Part shown: piece after piece, positions 37,053 through 48,984 of the stretch
Position numbering within the stretch: the first letter of the stretch is position 1
Layout: the number at the start of each line of letters is the position of its first letter
NCBI RefSeq assembly: GCF_954871325.1
Contig: NC_088775.1
Span: 28,993,561-29,057,560, forward strand
Length of the DNA: 64,000 nt
Source of the DNA: Gordionus sp. m RMFG-2023
Lineage: Eukaryota; Nematomorpha; Gordioida; Chordodea; Parachordodidae
Direction: 5' to 3'
The notes under the pieces: model-generated
Seen by the model: only the letters and a program-made list of their open reading frames with translations
What the model was told of the DNA's origin: nothing
Database searches by the model: none
Position numbers and translations under genes: made by a program

Positions 37053-37429
37053 GTTTTTATTACGATTACTATATTAATTTAATAACCAATACCGTTTAAG
37101 TTTTTCGGAATCCGATTTACGTAAAGTTTTGTCACCTCTTTCAATATAGCCATAGAAATAGAGAACTTAACCTTAATGATGTGATTGTATCGATGCAACT
37201 CCTTTGATTTTTCTTTTGTCCCTTGAATCATCGAAATTTCTAACAATCGAGGCTTTACCATTATTCTTACATGAGAGAGGAGGGAGTGTCGAGCTCGCTA
37301 CGCGAATATTTTATCTTTGCGTTAATTGAGTTTAACTCTAGCTTTTAACATATTCCCTGGAATTTTTTTAAAAAAATCTATATTACTTTTAAAACTAATT
37401 CTTTTTTAAAAATAAATATACATATTTAG

Positions 37430-37522
37430 AAATTGCATTTAATCAACAACATCCATTCGGAATTTGCCATATTATCTGCCCTCAGAAGCGCTTCCATTTA
37501 CAGGCTCGAAAGGACTTGGAAC
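37430..37522 (+). CDS. RALGPS: RalGPS-like exon 4: NN.H...SAL.S..I.RL..TW block
   Basis: Acceptor ATTTAG, donor GTTAGA, phase 0 to 0, 31 codons. It encodes [20 protein letters not shown] and then [11 protein letters not shown]. Relatives read KLYELNNLHALMAVVSGLQS followed by APIFRLTKTWALL. This helical block carries structural residues of the exchange domain (NN.H, SAL.S, I.RL..TW). Intron 3 upstream is only 377 bases. Confidence 0.9.
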
Positions 37523-38689
37523 GTTAGAATTTTAAAACAAAAATCTAAATATAATTTTTATCTTTAATACAAGACTAATTCCTAGCAAACGATTAAAATT
37601 GTGTGATTCATTCGCAAGGGTAAAAAAATCCTATGTGAAGTACAGCAGCCAGATGGTAAAACAGTATACTTTTTATTTAGAAACATACCCATTAAAGTCA
37701 ATTAAATTTCACAATTTTAATTGCTTGCTAAATTCTCAGTCTTAACTTACAGAATATGACAGCTTATATTTACCTAAAATGGCCCTTTTGATTGCCTTTA
37801 TTCATGATAAGGAGAAACTAAGAAGCTAAAATAAGTCGACTATAGTTGTTATGCTATAGTGATAAGAGATGAGAATCGAGAAGTGCCATGAAACAATTAT
37901 TTAAATTTCAAAACGATACCTAAAATCGATTATAAAAAAAATCGACCAATATTTTATTAACATTCATTTACATTAACCAGAGTTTAAAGGGAAAAAATAA
38001 TTATTTATAGCCCAAAATTTTGAGCCAAAAATCTTTGAATATCACAAAATTGAAAAATGATATTTTTTTAAGAAGATTTTGTTATTTCTTCGTATAAAAT
38101 TTTTTTTTTTTTAAAAAATTGTAATATTATGTAAAATTTTATCAAAAATCCTCTTTGAACATTTCTCAAATAAAATCTTCTTTATTTTATTTTGAAAAGC
38201 ATTTCAACTCTGTAAAAAAACAATAAATAATCATATTAAAACCAAAAAAATAAACTGATCTTTGATTTCACCCCCTAGAGAGAAACATCTATTTCTATCA
38301 CTATAGAAGGTTTCAAAATCATAGTAATTCTTATTTAAACACATTATGTCCTTTATCCTTGGGAAAAGGCTGGTCATGTCCTGACTTGTTTTATTTCTAA
38401 ACATAAATCTGTTTAGCTGTCTACGTAGCTTAATCTAAAAATATTAGATTTAGAACTAAAAACATAGAATAGACTAAACAAAAATAAGTTACAAAAATAA
38501 GACAAACCAGGACACAACTACTATGTTTTTGAGAAAAAAGGCCATTATGAATTTTGAAAAAGACATTAGGCCTCAAATTCTGCAAATTATCAAATTCCTT
38601 GCAAATTATATATGAAACTTTTTAGTCGATTAATAAATACCCCCCCCCCCCCCCCCCCCCGTTACTCTCCCGCTATCCCGCTAATTTAG
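37523..38689 (+). other. Intron 4; contains a run of 20 cytosines
   Basis: No gene or transposon recognised. The homopolymer C run at 38641-38660 sits 29 bases upstream of the exon 5 start, inside a CT-rich stretch ending in AATTTAG. Confidence 0.7.
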
Positions 38690-38813
38690 CTCGTTCCGAA
38701 AAGGCATAAATATCAAATGGAGAAACTTCTCAAACTTTTTTCGGAGACTGATAATCATTCCGAGCTAAGAAATTACCTGAACAACATAAAACTTCCATGT
38801 ATCCCTTACACTG
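38690..38813 (+). CDS. RALGPS: RalGPS-like exon 5: EKL...R.Y.....PCIPY block
   Basis: Acceptor AATTTAG, donor GTACTA, phase 0 to 1. The product reads LVPKRHKYQMEKLLKLFSE and continues through NHSELRNYL to LPCIPYT. The relative reads FEKLEYVMSKEDNYKRLRDY then TPCIPYLG. A run of twenty C's (38641-38660) and a CT-rich stretch lie just upstream and may serve as the pyrimidine tract. The glycine of the family's PYLG motif is rebuilt across the next junction (G + GC). Confidence 0.92.
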
Positions 38814-39112
38814 GTACTAACATATATATACTTTGTTTACAATTTATAATTTTTTAAAGATAATATGTTCTTCGATAAAACAAAATAAATCTTTTTAAAA
38901 TGTGTTTTTTTGAAAAGAATATTTATAAAAGAATTGTGAATGAAAAATTTTTTCGAGGTCCGAATCCCCCTCGTCCCCAAATTAAGATTTTTAAATCATT
39001 GTCCAATCCTGCTAATACAAATTTCGTTGGATTAGGTCATTTCTAGGCTCTCTACCTTCAAACTGTATATTATTATCAATATAAGAAAGTACACATTTTT
39101 ATGTGTTAGAAT

Positions 39113-40663
39113 TAGTGTCATAAAGTAAGGTCAAAAGTAACGACGCTACCTTTTTTGAAGAAAAGGAACGTCATTTGATACCTTCTTCTACAGATAACGA
39201 GTAACGGTAGCATTTCTTTTTTTTTGAGTAACGGCAACGCAAAACATTACTCGTTACTCCAAATCTTTCTTAAAAAATATGGGAAAAACATTTATTGCAT
39301 TATAAAATTACTTTTATTTATTTTTTAAATTTTATAAATAATTTAAGCCTAGTTTTTAATTCACATCAACCACCAAATTCCTTAATTTAAACTTTCGTTG
39401 TTAAATTTTCAGTCAAGATTGTTAATCCAATTAATATTGAATCAATCAATTACATGTAAATTTATATTCTTATTAATATTATAATTTACTTTATAAAGAT
39501 TTTTATGTCAATTGCATATTTTCTTCAGGTGAAGATGAGTAAAGCCTGCCTTGGCTCCAACATTTTTTACACTGATAAAGAAAACTATTAGTACAAAGTT
39601 TACACCTTATAAGTGTAAATTGTGTACCAACTCAAATATTTTAACCTCAATTGTGGAATAAACACGGGCATCCTAAACTGTGCAGCCATTTTTAAGAAAA
39701 AAATTGGATATCTGATTAAATAGTTATAACAAGATGGAAATATAATCTTATTATGGAGAATAGCTACAAATTTGGGGAAACTCGTGATAAATTCATATTT
39801 ATATATTTATATGAATTTTTAGGTTATGGAACCTGTTCACGGCTCTTTCGATTTTAGAGAGAGAAAAGGAAATACATTTGGGAAATCTCACTCTCACCCT
39901 CACTATAACTATTATAATATTTAAAAAATGTCATTTTTTAAGCAATTTATTAATGAAATTCTGCATGACAAAGATAAAAGGTATACAGTTGAAGTATTGT
40001 TCACAATTTATTTTTTTGATAATATTTTATTTCAATTGAATATATATTATCAGCGAATTCACCCGCTATTTAAAACAGATTGGACTTGGTAAAACTAGAT
40101 TTCAGCTAATGTAGGAAACTTGAACTTATTTCCTCTTTGAGAAAAGATCTTGACAAAGAAAAGGCAAACTTCATTTCTTTAAAAAACATCACACGTACAG
40201 ATTATTTTCTAATAAAGATCTTAAAAATTGAATGAGTATCTAATGAAAATTCTTTTGACGACGAACTAAGCTTTTTTTAAAATAAAGATTATTCTTATAT
40301 TTTTAGTAAATTCCCCCAATTAAAATTTTTATTTATCCAATATAATACAACCCTCCCATCTTCTGCACCAGCTGAACGTGTGCTCTATGCTTAGCACTAG
40401 GCATTCTTGTTTATCTGATCTAAATTTTAAAAATCAATTGTTTAATTATAAAAAATTATTACAAAAATATCTTATCTTATAATATATTATTTTATTTATA
40501 AATATATTATATGTATAAGGGGAAATTTTTTTTTGTATATTAATTTTTTTAATAAAGAGTAACCCGTTATTTTTTTGGAATAGCCAGTAACGCACATTAC
40601 TTTTTTCACAAGGTAAAGAGTAGACATAACTAGTAACGCGTTTATTTTTTGAAGTACGCACTA
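39113..40663 (+). mobile_element. hAT element, 1551 bp, internally degraded (family 'gtaacg')
   Basis: The 8-bp repeat GTTAGAAT flanks it exactly (39105-39112 and 40664-40671); ends are TAGTGTCATAAAGTAA and ...GTACGCACTA. Subterminal arrays contain AGTAACG motifs. Inside are diverged transposase traces: MSKACLGSNIFYTDKEN near 39535, and near 40362 SSAPAERV (family: SSAP.ERVFS). Too short and broken to act. Sits in intron 5 of the RalGPS-like gene, about 90 bases before exon 6. Confidence 0.85.
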
Positions 40664-40755
40664 GTTAGAATCACTTAAAGGGTAGGTATAATAAATGTGA
40701 CCATCCCATCATTTGATATTTTTGTTGTACAATTTTATGCTTATCAATCCAAAAG

Positions 40756-40941
40756 GCCTTTACCTGACCGACCTGGTGTACATAAATCACGTGAAAGAGG
40801 TGAACACGAGATCCCCAGCTAATAAGACGCGATCTTCGCGACCTCACGACAATTGGCTCTCTCTCACCTGTTCCAAAACTAGCCAATCACAGATTGACCG
40901 CATTTTGCGCATACTCTCCGAGTACCAGAGATCGAATTACG
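40756..40941 (+). CDS. RALGPS: RalGPS-like exon 6: Y..DL.YI block and ILRI..E..RS
   Basis: Acceptor CCAAAAG, donor GTAAGA (good match to consensus), phase 1 to 1. It encodes GLYLTDLVYINH, a diverged basic insert of about 30 residues, then IDRILRILSEYQRSNY. RalGPS proteins read GIYLSDLTYID and NNILRIISDLQQSCEY at these places. The acceptor is about 90 bases downstream of a hAT insertion (39113-40663). This intact-looking exon between diverged repeats is good evidence that the gene is under selection. Confidence 0.92.
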
Positions 40942-41711
40942 GTAAGAAAAAAAATCCATATAGAGAATTTTATGATATGATAAATATTTATTCATTATAA
41001 TACTTTGATTTATTTAATATTTATGATGTATTTATTATATGGTATAAAGTAAAACTATTCAAAAATATATTAGTTTTATTATCATGGTTCAAAAATCATA
41101 TGAGGCATCATACACATAAAAAGTACTATAAATCAAAATGAACGCCATTAGCGTTCGAGAAATCAAAATTGTCACTTACTTATAAGGTCTTTAATACTAA
41201 TGACTACGATCTTAACTCTTTTAGGAACCTTCTTTTGAAAAATTTCCACAAATGCTTTAACCGTATAAAATTGCATTTATTTTAGGTCTTGTTTGACTAT
41301 GCCTTTTTTAACAATAAAAGTCTTTGCACTTTCTTTTGGGTTTAAATCGGTGCTGATGTAAGTAATCTTAGTAAAGGAGACCGTTTGTCTAATAGAAAAT
41401 ATTGGTCAATTCTAATGTAAGACATGGCATAGTGCATTTAGCTGAATAAATAATTCCTTCAATAAAAACATGTTGCCCAGACCTTTTCACGTCGTAAATC
41501 ACATATTATTTCTGGGGGATTTGGGCGCCCTTTTAAAACATTCAGACTCTATCCGGAAGTGCTACCAAATTATTTATAAACGAATAATCACGCTCAAATC
41601 TGCTTTCATCATTGAAATTTATCTTTATAAGGCCTTTTCTTTGCCTTAAAAATGACTGATTTCAATGAATATTTTTTAAAGATATAAATGCACCTTATAA
41701 AATGTTAAACC

Positions 41712-41929
41712 TAGTGTTGTTAAACGGCTCGATTTGAGCCGATTTTTAAAAATGGCTAACTCAATATTTCAGCCAGAAAAATATTGGCGCCTCGAGATTT
41801 CGCTAATAGATGTTCAAACACATTTGTGCTATCTATAATCAAAATCTCCAGGCTTGGTAAAATTTTTTTGTTAATATATTAAATTAGCCTTTTTTAAAAT
41901 CAGCTCAAATCGGGTCGTTTAACATAGCC
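41712..41929. mobile_element. hAT-type MITE of the 6668 family, intron 6
   Basis: Left end TAGTGTTGTTAAACGGCTCG, right end diverged CGGGTCGTTTAACATAGCC. Flanks GTTAAACC and AATAAACC agree at six of eight positions, a likely aged target repeat. Internal stretch GGCTAACTCAATATT... as in the other copies. Confidence 0.8.
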
Positions 41930-43113
41930 AATAAACCAATGAAACGATTTTTTTCTATTATAAGTACTAATAGAATTATTCTTTTTTATCAAGAAATTTC
42001 ACTAAGTAATAAATACCATGATGCATGAAAGTTTAGTTTTCTTTGGTGGAATTTTTTAAACACATCAAATCTCGTTTTGTTTTAACACTTTTTCTACCTC
42101 TTTTCCGCTGGACGAATAATTTCAAAACAAATCAACATTTCAGAAATTTTTCAACAGAGCATGTTTATAAAATTTGAGTATACTTTTTATATTCAAATAA
42201 GTTAACCGCGCATTACTTAAAATGTAACTTGAAAAAGTATTTCTAAATACAAAACAATAGGAGAATATAAAAATCAAACCTATTAATCTGAAAAATTTAT
42301 CAATTCAAAGGGTAATGGCGATCAATTTGATTCACAAATGCTGAGTGGCTTTTCGAGTTGATATGTATTTTATTTATTAAAATTTACATATCTTTAATAA
42401 TTATTGATATATTGATTTTACCCTTTAAATATATATAAGGCATATAAGTTTCTAAAGGATTAATAGATAAAGACAATATGAAATGTTATGTTGAAATTTA
42501 ATATTAATGGGAGATAAAAATTTATGGCGATCTAATTTGATATAAGGTAGTATATAGGTTATGATTTTATGGGACAAAAATTTATAAAAGTTACAGTTAA
42601 AATGCAAAATATCATAAAGGAGACAGTTCATTTGCGGCTTTTAAACCTTATAAAATTCATTTGAGGTTTGAAAGTTCTCCAAAATTTTTTAACAAAATAA
42701 GTAAAACACCTATTAGTTGTTTATATATGTTTTAAAATTACAAAAATAAGAGTTAAAATTTGTATAAATCAAATTTTTTTTTTTAGATTTAGAAAATTAT
42801 GAAGGAATTTGGTTAATTCTATTACTGTTAATAATAATAAAGGTTATATTTTTGTCTTAAAAATGATTTTTATAAAAAATCCCAATTTTTTGTTGCTTTA
42901 AAATTCAAAACTTTACAAAAAAATTGCCTATTTCTCCAGGCCATTTTTTATAGAAAAATAACATGCCCTCACCAGTTTTAGAACTACAGTATTATGCAAC
43001 ATCGTAATAAATAAAATTAAGAGATAAGAAGAGTGTTTTTTTATGTGAATAATTTATTATATCCCCCCTGTTTTACCGATAAATCATAGCTCCTTTCATT
43101 TCTTTCACATTAG
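41930..43113 (+). other. Rest of intron 6, nothing recognised
   Basis: AT-rich with several T runs; no frame, no repeat structure noticed. Ends at the exon 7 acceptor CACATTAG. Confidence 0.5.
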
Positions 43114-43807
43114 ATTTCTTGTATGCTCCGGCCTCGTTTATTTTGGATTATCTTTTGGCTCTTTCCGAAAAAGGCGTCTCCCGATCATCCCTCAAATTTT
43201 TGGAGTCGACCTATTATGCCCGCAGCTTGAACCTTGAACCACCGGCCTTGCCCCCACGTGCTGCGCCGCCCATTTGCGCTCCCTTTTTCGCTTTTGGTAG
43301 TCGTCTCTACGATTACAACGCGGATGATAGCTTAGAGGCCGCTGATAACTTGAACTCGAATATCCTGGGATGCGATGCGAAGGAGAAAATCGTCAATGTA
43401 AAATCGATCGTTACTAGGGCAGAAAACGGTGACCTATTAGCTGATAAGGATCCAACCCTTAGCAGTAAAATAAAACGCAACGATAACGACCTTGAAGCAG
43501 AACGGGCCCTCGACTACGATAAAAATAACGAATCACCTAAAACCGATCAACTTGCTAATCCCAAACATCCCGAAATCACTGAAAATGGTAAACCTTTTAA
43601 ACCTACCAATGCAAATGGAAAACAGTCGATAGCAAACGGCGATGAAAATGGAAGGCGTCAAGCTGTGGCTAAAAATAAGGAAAGGCGTTTTACATTGGAG
43701 TACCCTTGTGGCGCTCTTTTTGGTCAAAGCAATGACGTTATCGAGGACGTCATAGTTAAGGCCGGTTTGAGATCTCTGCCCAGAGGCAATGGCATGTCTG
43801 GTAGCAA
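43114..43807 (+). CDS. RALGPS: RalGPS-like exon 7: end of RasGEF, PxxP motif, start of linker
   Basis: Acceptor CACATTAG, donor GTAACG, phase 1 to 2. The split codon at the junction makes the aspartate of the family's YD motif. The first residues (DFLYAPASFILDYLLAL ... LESTYYARSLNLEPP) match the end of the exchange domain (LPHVQKYL ... VEDDNYKLSLKIEPG). Directly after comes PPALPPRAAPP, a class II SH3 ligand pattern PxxPxR, where RalGPS proteins carry PxxP motifs. The remaining residues are an Asn/Lys/Asp-rich linker of unknown function. Read without splicing, the frame stops at 43809-43811, so splicing at 43807 is needed to continue. Base composition is clearly more GC-rich than its surroundings. 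Confidence 0.88.
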
Positions 43808-44133
43808 GTAACGGGATATTATTTTTATTTTTGTCATAAATAAAAATTTAAGAGCGCTATATAATTTAGTTTTACCATATTTTAAGTTAATAAATTGAAA
43901 ATGTTTGTTAATTTAAAAATTATTTTATTCCCTATTTATCGGAGACCTGGAGAAGGTACTGTTTATACGACCCATCCTTGTTTTAAACAATTTTTTATTT
44001 TTGATCATTTTTATGGTCTCGTTCATAATTTTTTAAAATTTGGTTATTTGTATAATTTTGGCTCTTATTTTGTAAATTTTTTCAAATGGGATTATATGAT
44101 TTTCCAACTGATCAATTTTAATATGATTTAAAT

Positions 44134-44898
44134 CAGGGATTCGAAACCGAACCCAGAGAACACCCGGGTTTTTGGGGAAAAATATGAACACGAAACGAAC
44201 CTGAACCCCGTTTATAAAATTTTCAAAACCCTGAACCGAACCCGTGAATTTTATTTAAACCCGGGTTCAACCGGGTTAAGTCTATTGTTTAAAATCATAT
44301 AAGATATTTATATAATTGTAAATACAAATATTAATAATTTAATTGAGATTTTATAATATTTTCAAATTTCCAATTAAGCAAAATGTTAATAAATTTTAAA
44401 CAACTTAATTCATTTACGCCATTTTTAAATTTTTTTAAATTTATTCCTAAAGATTCCTATTGGAGTGTTAATAAATTTTAAACAATTAAATTCATTTACG
44501 CCATTTATTTTTAATTTTAACTTATTCTCAAAGATTATTAATTAGAGGAAAATGAAAATGAACAAGTCAAAGTAAAAATTATTATATTGGATATTGTTAA
44601 TTTAAAGAAATACGTTTAAATAAAAATTTTTAAATCTATAAATGACTATGCTTTGTATTTTTTAACTATATTTTGCCTAGTAATTAAATAAAAAATTTAT
44701 TTTTTATACCAAATTTATGTCTAGTTTTTTAATTATGATTTAAATATATAATTTTTTTTTATCAATTTAAAAATTTTTAAACCCGAACTGAACCCGGAAC
44801 CAAGCCCGGGTACAAAAATATTTCTCTGAACCGAACCCGAACCGAACCCACCTATTTTTTTAACCTTAAACTGAACCCGTGCCGGGTTCGCATCTCTG
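44134..44898. mobile_element. hAT-type MITE with CGAACCC arrays, 765 bp
   Basis: Ends CAGGGATTCGAAACCGAACC and the complement GGGTTCGCATCTCTG. Flanks ATTTAAAT (44126-44133) and GTTTAAAT (44899-44906) form an 8-bp target repeat with one mismatch. Subterminal arrays of GAACCC/GGGTTC. The AT-rich middle has a diverged internal tandem pair (AATAAATTTTAAACAA... at about 44388 and 44470). No coding sequence. Confidence 0.85.
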
Positions 44899-44934
44899 GT
44901 TTAAATTAATTTTATAGAAATCTACCCGGATCAA

Positions 44935-44995
44935 TTTTTTGGAAAAAATACATCTTCATTCTAGGCTTTATTTCGGGGCCTGCAGATCTCTGCTA
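44935..44995. mobile_element. Truncated right end of a CAGAGATCTGCAG-type MITE
   Basis: Ends GGCCTGCAGATCTCTG, close to the complement of the 10646 family terminus. Lies between the 44134 MITE and exon 8. Confidence 0.4.
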
Positions 44996-45038
44996 TTTAT
45001 CAATCCTTTTATAATAGAAATATGATTTTTTTTTAAAG

Positions 45039-45742
45039 AGTGCCCCTCTTGCTTACCACTACGTCCCCGGAGTCGAATGGTGGCCCCTACGGGTTCAATA
45101 TTTCCGCCCCATCCGGCAATCATGGACCCCTGGGGCACTCAACACTTCGCCATCGGGCCTCTTTCTCCGAAGATCGTGCCAAACCCCTGCCCTATCTCGA
45201 AAGGGCCCGTCTTCGTATTCATTCGCGCCTTACCCATCTGATCCACACCCTAACTCGTTCTCCACCCTCCCCGTCGCCCTGTGATTATTTGGATTTTGGT
45301 AACCGTGGAGAGGCTATTAGACCCGTTTGCATTTCGGCTATCGAGGAGGGTGACAGAAGGCTTAACGAAAAACATCGCACTAATAACGGTTTTTTGCCCC
45401 ACAACAAAAACGAAAGCCTAAATAAGTATCTTTTCTGCGAAAATGACGTCTCCCAAAACGTAAACTTGATTCCTCGTAAACCCTACCCCCTCAGCTTAGA
45501 GCAACGTGATATTATCGATAATGAACGTACAAATGACATCTCACCGGAACAATACGAATCCTCCTTTGTTACTCGTTTTTTTTCTCCCCTCACGCGTATC
45601 GTATCACCAGCCGTCTGCTCATCACGGTACCGCGTCGCGAGCAAGGCGTTTCGGGGAGGTAGCGGCAGGAAAACGCTTTCGCGAGCGGCACTTCTAACTA
45701 TGGGTGGAATTTGTAATGACGGGCAACTTGTGGAATATGCCG
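45039..45742 (+). CDS. RALGPS: RalGPS-like exon 8: serine/proline/arginine-rich linker
   Basis: Acceptor TTTTAAAG, donor GTTTCA, phase 2 to 1. No known domain recognised. The first part is Ser/Pro/Gly-rich, then a basic stretch (ERARLRIHSRLTHLIH), then charged and Asn-rich sequence, then a Ser/Arg/Ala-rich end. It occupies the place of the serine-rich linker between exchange and PH domains in the family, and could be a phosphorylation-rich, disordered segment. The exon is strikingly GC-rich against the AT-rich intron. A hAT element begins at 45784, only 41 bases after the donor. Read unspliced, the frame stops at 45754-45756. Confidence 0.78.
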
Positions 45743-45959
45743 GTTTCATAATTTAACAAGCTATCATCTTCATTAGTTATGATCAGGGTTGCCATGTCTC
45801 CCCTCATCAGTGGGAGTCTCCCACAATTTTTTAGTTTACCCACATACATCTCACTCCCACAAAACTCCCACAATTAGAAATCTCCCACAATTTTTTAATT
45901 TCTCCCACAATTTTTTTTTTAGCATTTTAATGTTTTTAAATATTTAACGACTCCAAAAT

Positions 45960-47412
45960 AAGTGCTAACTTTACTTATGGTAGGACAAAAATGAGCAAGG
46001 CTATCACAAATGTGTTAGGACCTGAATCCAAGAGGTCAATTCTAGACGATTTGAAAGAAGGACATCCATGTGTTATTTTAACAGATGCATCAAATAAGGG
46101 AAATATTAAAACATTTCCCGATCCTTCGCTATTTCAACAAGAATAAGGGCATTTCTATAAAACTATTGAAATTTTTTTCATCCGATAGTGAAAAATCCAA
46201 CGATATAGCTAACCACATTATGGTAAATATAGCTGATTCAGGGTTATCAATGAGTTGCATGTCAGCTTTCTGCGCTGATAATGCCTCTGTTAATTTTGGC
46301 AAAAATCAAAGTGTATTTACCGAATTGAGGCAGCACAATAATGAATTAATACCAATTGGCTGTATATGCCATATACTGCATAATTCTTGCAAGAAGGCAA
46401 TGAATGTACTATCTGTAGATGTCGAAGTAATTGTGATGAAATGTTTTAACGAATTTAGTTCATCAACTAAAAGAGTCACTGAATTAAAAGAATTGGTGGA
46501 GTGGTCTGATTTGGAATGGTGAGAGTTGTTGCGATATGTACCTATCAGGTGGTTATCATTAATACCTGCCATCGAGAGGATTTTAAAATTTTACGAACCC
46601 TTAAAGAAATACTTCTTAAATAAAGATTTTAAAAGCTGTCCTAGAAAAATTTTTTCGAGGATGAAATGTCAGAAGCATATTTGGGATTAGTTTCACATGT
46701 AGGAAATCTACTTCATGTAGTTAATATTCAGTTGCAATCAGAAGATTCTTTATTGATAAAGATTCACAAAATCATGCTACAGCTCTGTTCATTTAAAAAT
46801 AGATAATAAATTTTATGGCGCTATTGCTAAAAATATCATATTAAAATGTTCAAATATTACTATAATTAACGTATTTTTAAATGAAGCAAATATTTTTATT
46901 AAGACAATTTTAGAATATTTACAATCAAGATTTGATTTTAATAACTCTATTTACAAGTGTATAAATATTATGACCTTGGAACAGAAACCATCAATGGTTT
47001 TTGTAATTTAATAAATATATTAAAATTACCGATAGACATTGAAGCCTTGTTTGAAGAGATTGTAATTTTTTCCATTTTTTATGATTCGCCAGAATACTTA
47101 AAGTTAGATGGTCTAAAAGCAGAGGAGAAATGGGTGGAATTTTTTCGTAATAACGATAAATCCCCATGCTTGGAAAAAATTTGCGAGTATGTTTTCTCCT
47201 TACCTCATTCTAATGCCTCATCGGAGCGCATTTTTAGCCTGATGAGGACTGCCTGGAGAAAGGAGAGAAATCGAATAGCTTTAACAACATTAGAGGCCGA
47301 GTTAATGGTTAAACAAAATTATAAAATGTCATGCCAGGAATTTTATAAATATCTTAATAACGACGGTAAACGTTTAGTTCCATTATTTAAATCTCAAATA
47401 AAATATAATTAA
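45960..47412 (+). pseudogene. hAT transposase, nearly complete but broken
   Basis: Order: MSKAITNVLGPESKRSILDD; DLKEGHPCVILTDASNKGN with the first catalytic-type Asp; RYFNKNKGISIKLLKFFSSD; ADNASVNFGKN with a conserved Asp; IGCICHILHNSCKKAMN; VPIRWLSLIPAIERIL; and at 46957-47412 the C-terminal domain with LPHSNASSERIFSLMRTAWR. This is the ZBED-like hAT type. Four or more frame breaks or stops separate the parts. The BED finger is missing at its start and lies inverted near 48.3 kb. Confidence 0.85.
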
Positions 47413-47479
47413 CTATAAATATTTGACTTTCTATATTTTATAAAATCTTATTTATACATTTGCATAAAATCAAATTTTA

Positions 47480-48453
47480 TTTTTTACATTGTAAAATTAA
47501 TATTTTGAATATTTTGGCAAATCATAAAAATAAAGAAGCATTACAATCTCCTCAAACATGACATCATATTAAATCTTATTAATAATTATCCGATAATAGT
47601 AATAATATTCTTACTTTGGTATTTCTGCAGCATAATTTAGTGAACCTTTATTAAATTATATTCTTCTGATTGCAACTGCATATTAACAGCATATAGTAGA
47701 TTTCCTAGATGTAAAATTCCTAAATATACTTCTGCCATTTATTTTTGAAAATTTTTTTCAAAATATTAGGACTGCTTTTATAATCTATTTATTTTTTAAA
47801 GGTTTGTAAAATTTTAAAATTCTACGATGGCGCGTATTAGAAGGAACCTGCCAACCAACATTATGCTGACTCAATTCTGTAAATACACTCTGGATTTTGC
47901 CAAATTCACTGAGGAATTATCAGATCAGAAAGCTGCCATGCAATTCATTGGCAATGCCAAATCTGCCATATTTACCATTATATATGGTTAGCTATGTCTT
48001 TGGATATTTCATATCATGAGAAATTTTTTAAAATAGTTTTATTGAAATGACATTAATTTTGTTGAAATAGGGGAGGATCAAGGGAAATGTTTTGATATCT
48101 CCTTATTAGATGCATCTGTTAGAATTGCATATGTTTGCACATCTTTCAAATCGTCAAGAATTGACCTTCTGGATTTATATCCTAAAACATTGATGATAGC
48201 CTTGCTCATTTGTGTTCTACAAAGTATACTTTTCATTTATATTAGTCGTTAAATATTATGGGGAAAGATTCTACCAACATTGTGATGTTAAGTAGCTCTC
48301 TGAATGTTGTACTGCATGATAGGTATTTACCATTTCCGCAACTGTAGTTGCATCTGTATTATTTCTTATTTTTGAAGAATATTTTTGTTTTGCAATAGAT
48401 GTTGATAGACTGCCCTGTACTGATTTATGCTTTGAAGATTTTTGATGCCTCAA
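47480..48453 (-). pseudogene. Inverted, diverged hAT transposase segment with BED finger
   Basis: On the minus strand 48453-48271 reads MRHQKSSKHKSVQGSLS and TTVAEMVNTYHAVQHSESY, the end of a BED finger plus the following helix of ZBED-like transposases. 47880-47640 mirrors 46300-46760 in inverted orientation: both carry TAAATACACT and the CAATCAGAAGA region. It therefore duplicates the N-terminal and middle part of the + strand copy. Stops are frequent. Confidence 0.65.
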
Positions 48454-48611
48454 AATATCATATTCCCTTCCCCCATTGGATTAACGAAATACTGTAGAAC
48501 AACTTTCCCGCACTGATTATAATTATTTTTTACATTGTAAATTTAAAATTGTTTGTTTTTTTATAAAATTTTATCTTGTTTACATTCTTTTGTATTTAAA
48601 AAAGATCGTTG

Positions 48612-48710
48612 GTTATTATTTTTAAACAAAATTAATTTATTATTTTTAAACAAAATTAATTTATTATTTTTAACAAAATTAATTTATTATTTTTAAACAA
48701 AATTAATATA
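48612..48710. repeat. Short AT tandem array, about 23-bp unit, 4 copies
   Basis: Unit AAATTAATTTATTATTTTTA repeated with small length differences, inside the hAT element. Confidence 0.75.
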
Positions 48711-48984
48711 TTATAATAAATCAATATGTTATTTTAATAATAAAGATAGTATTTAAGAAATTTTGTGTCGTACTATAATTACCTATTTTGAAAAATAGTT
48801 GCGTATTTTATTTTGGAAAATTGTTACCTATTTTATTTTGAAAAAGAGTTGGATATTTTATTTTGATCAAATTTTTTTTTTTTAGCAATTTTCATATTTC
48901 TCCCACAATTTATATATTACTCCCACAAAATACCGAATTTCTCCCACAATTTGAAAATTTTGACCTGGCAACCCTGGTTATGAT

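Larger units (their letters stand above)
45784..48976 (+). mobile_element. hAT element, 3.2 kb, composite (family 'cagggttgcca')
   Basis: Exact 8-bp target repeat GTTATGAT (45776-45783 and 48977-48984). Ends CAGGGTTGCCATGTCTCC and the complement GGCAACCCTG, with subterminal arrays of CTCCCACAA. It contains a + strand transposase (45960-47412) lacking its N-terminal zinc finger. It also contains a more diverged minus-strand segment (about 47480-48453) that includes a BED finger. Inserted 41 bases inside intron 8. The exact target repeat suggests a moderately recent landing. Confidence 0.9.

Noticed and set aside
38641-38660. C run as an assembly gap or artefact only
   Set aside because: It could be, but its position in a CT-rich stretch just before a well-supported acceptor makes a real pyrimidine tract at least as likely; kept as a finding.
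45483-45749. Minus-strand and second + strand frames over exon 8
   Set aside because: Shadow frames of a GC-rich exon; the chosen frame is fixed by splice phases on both sides.
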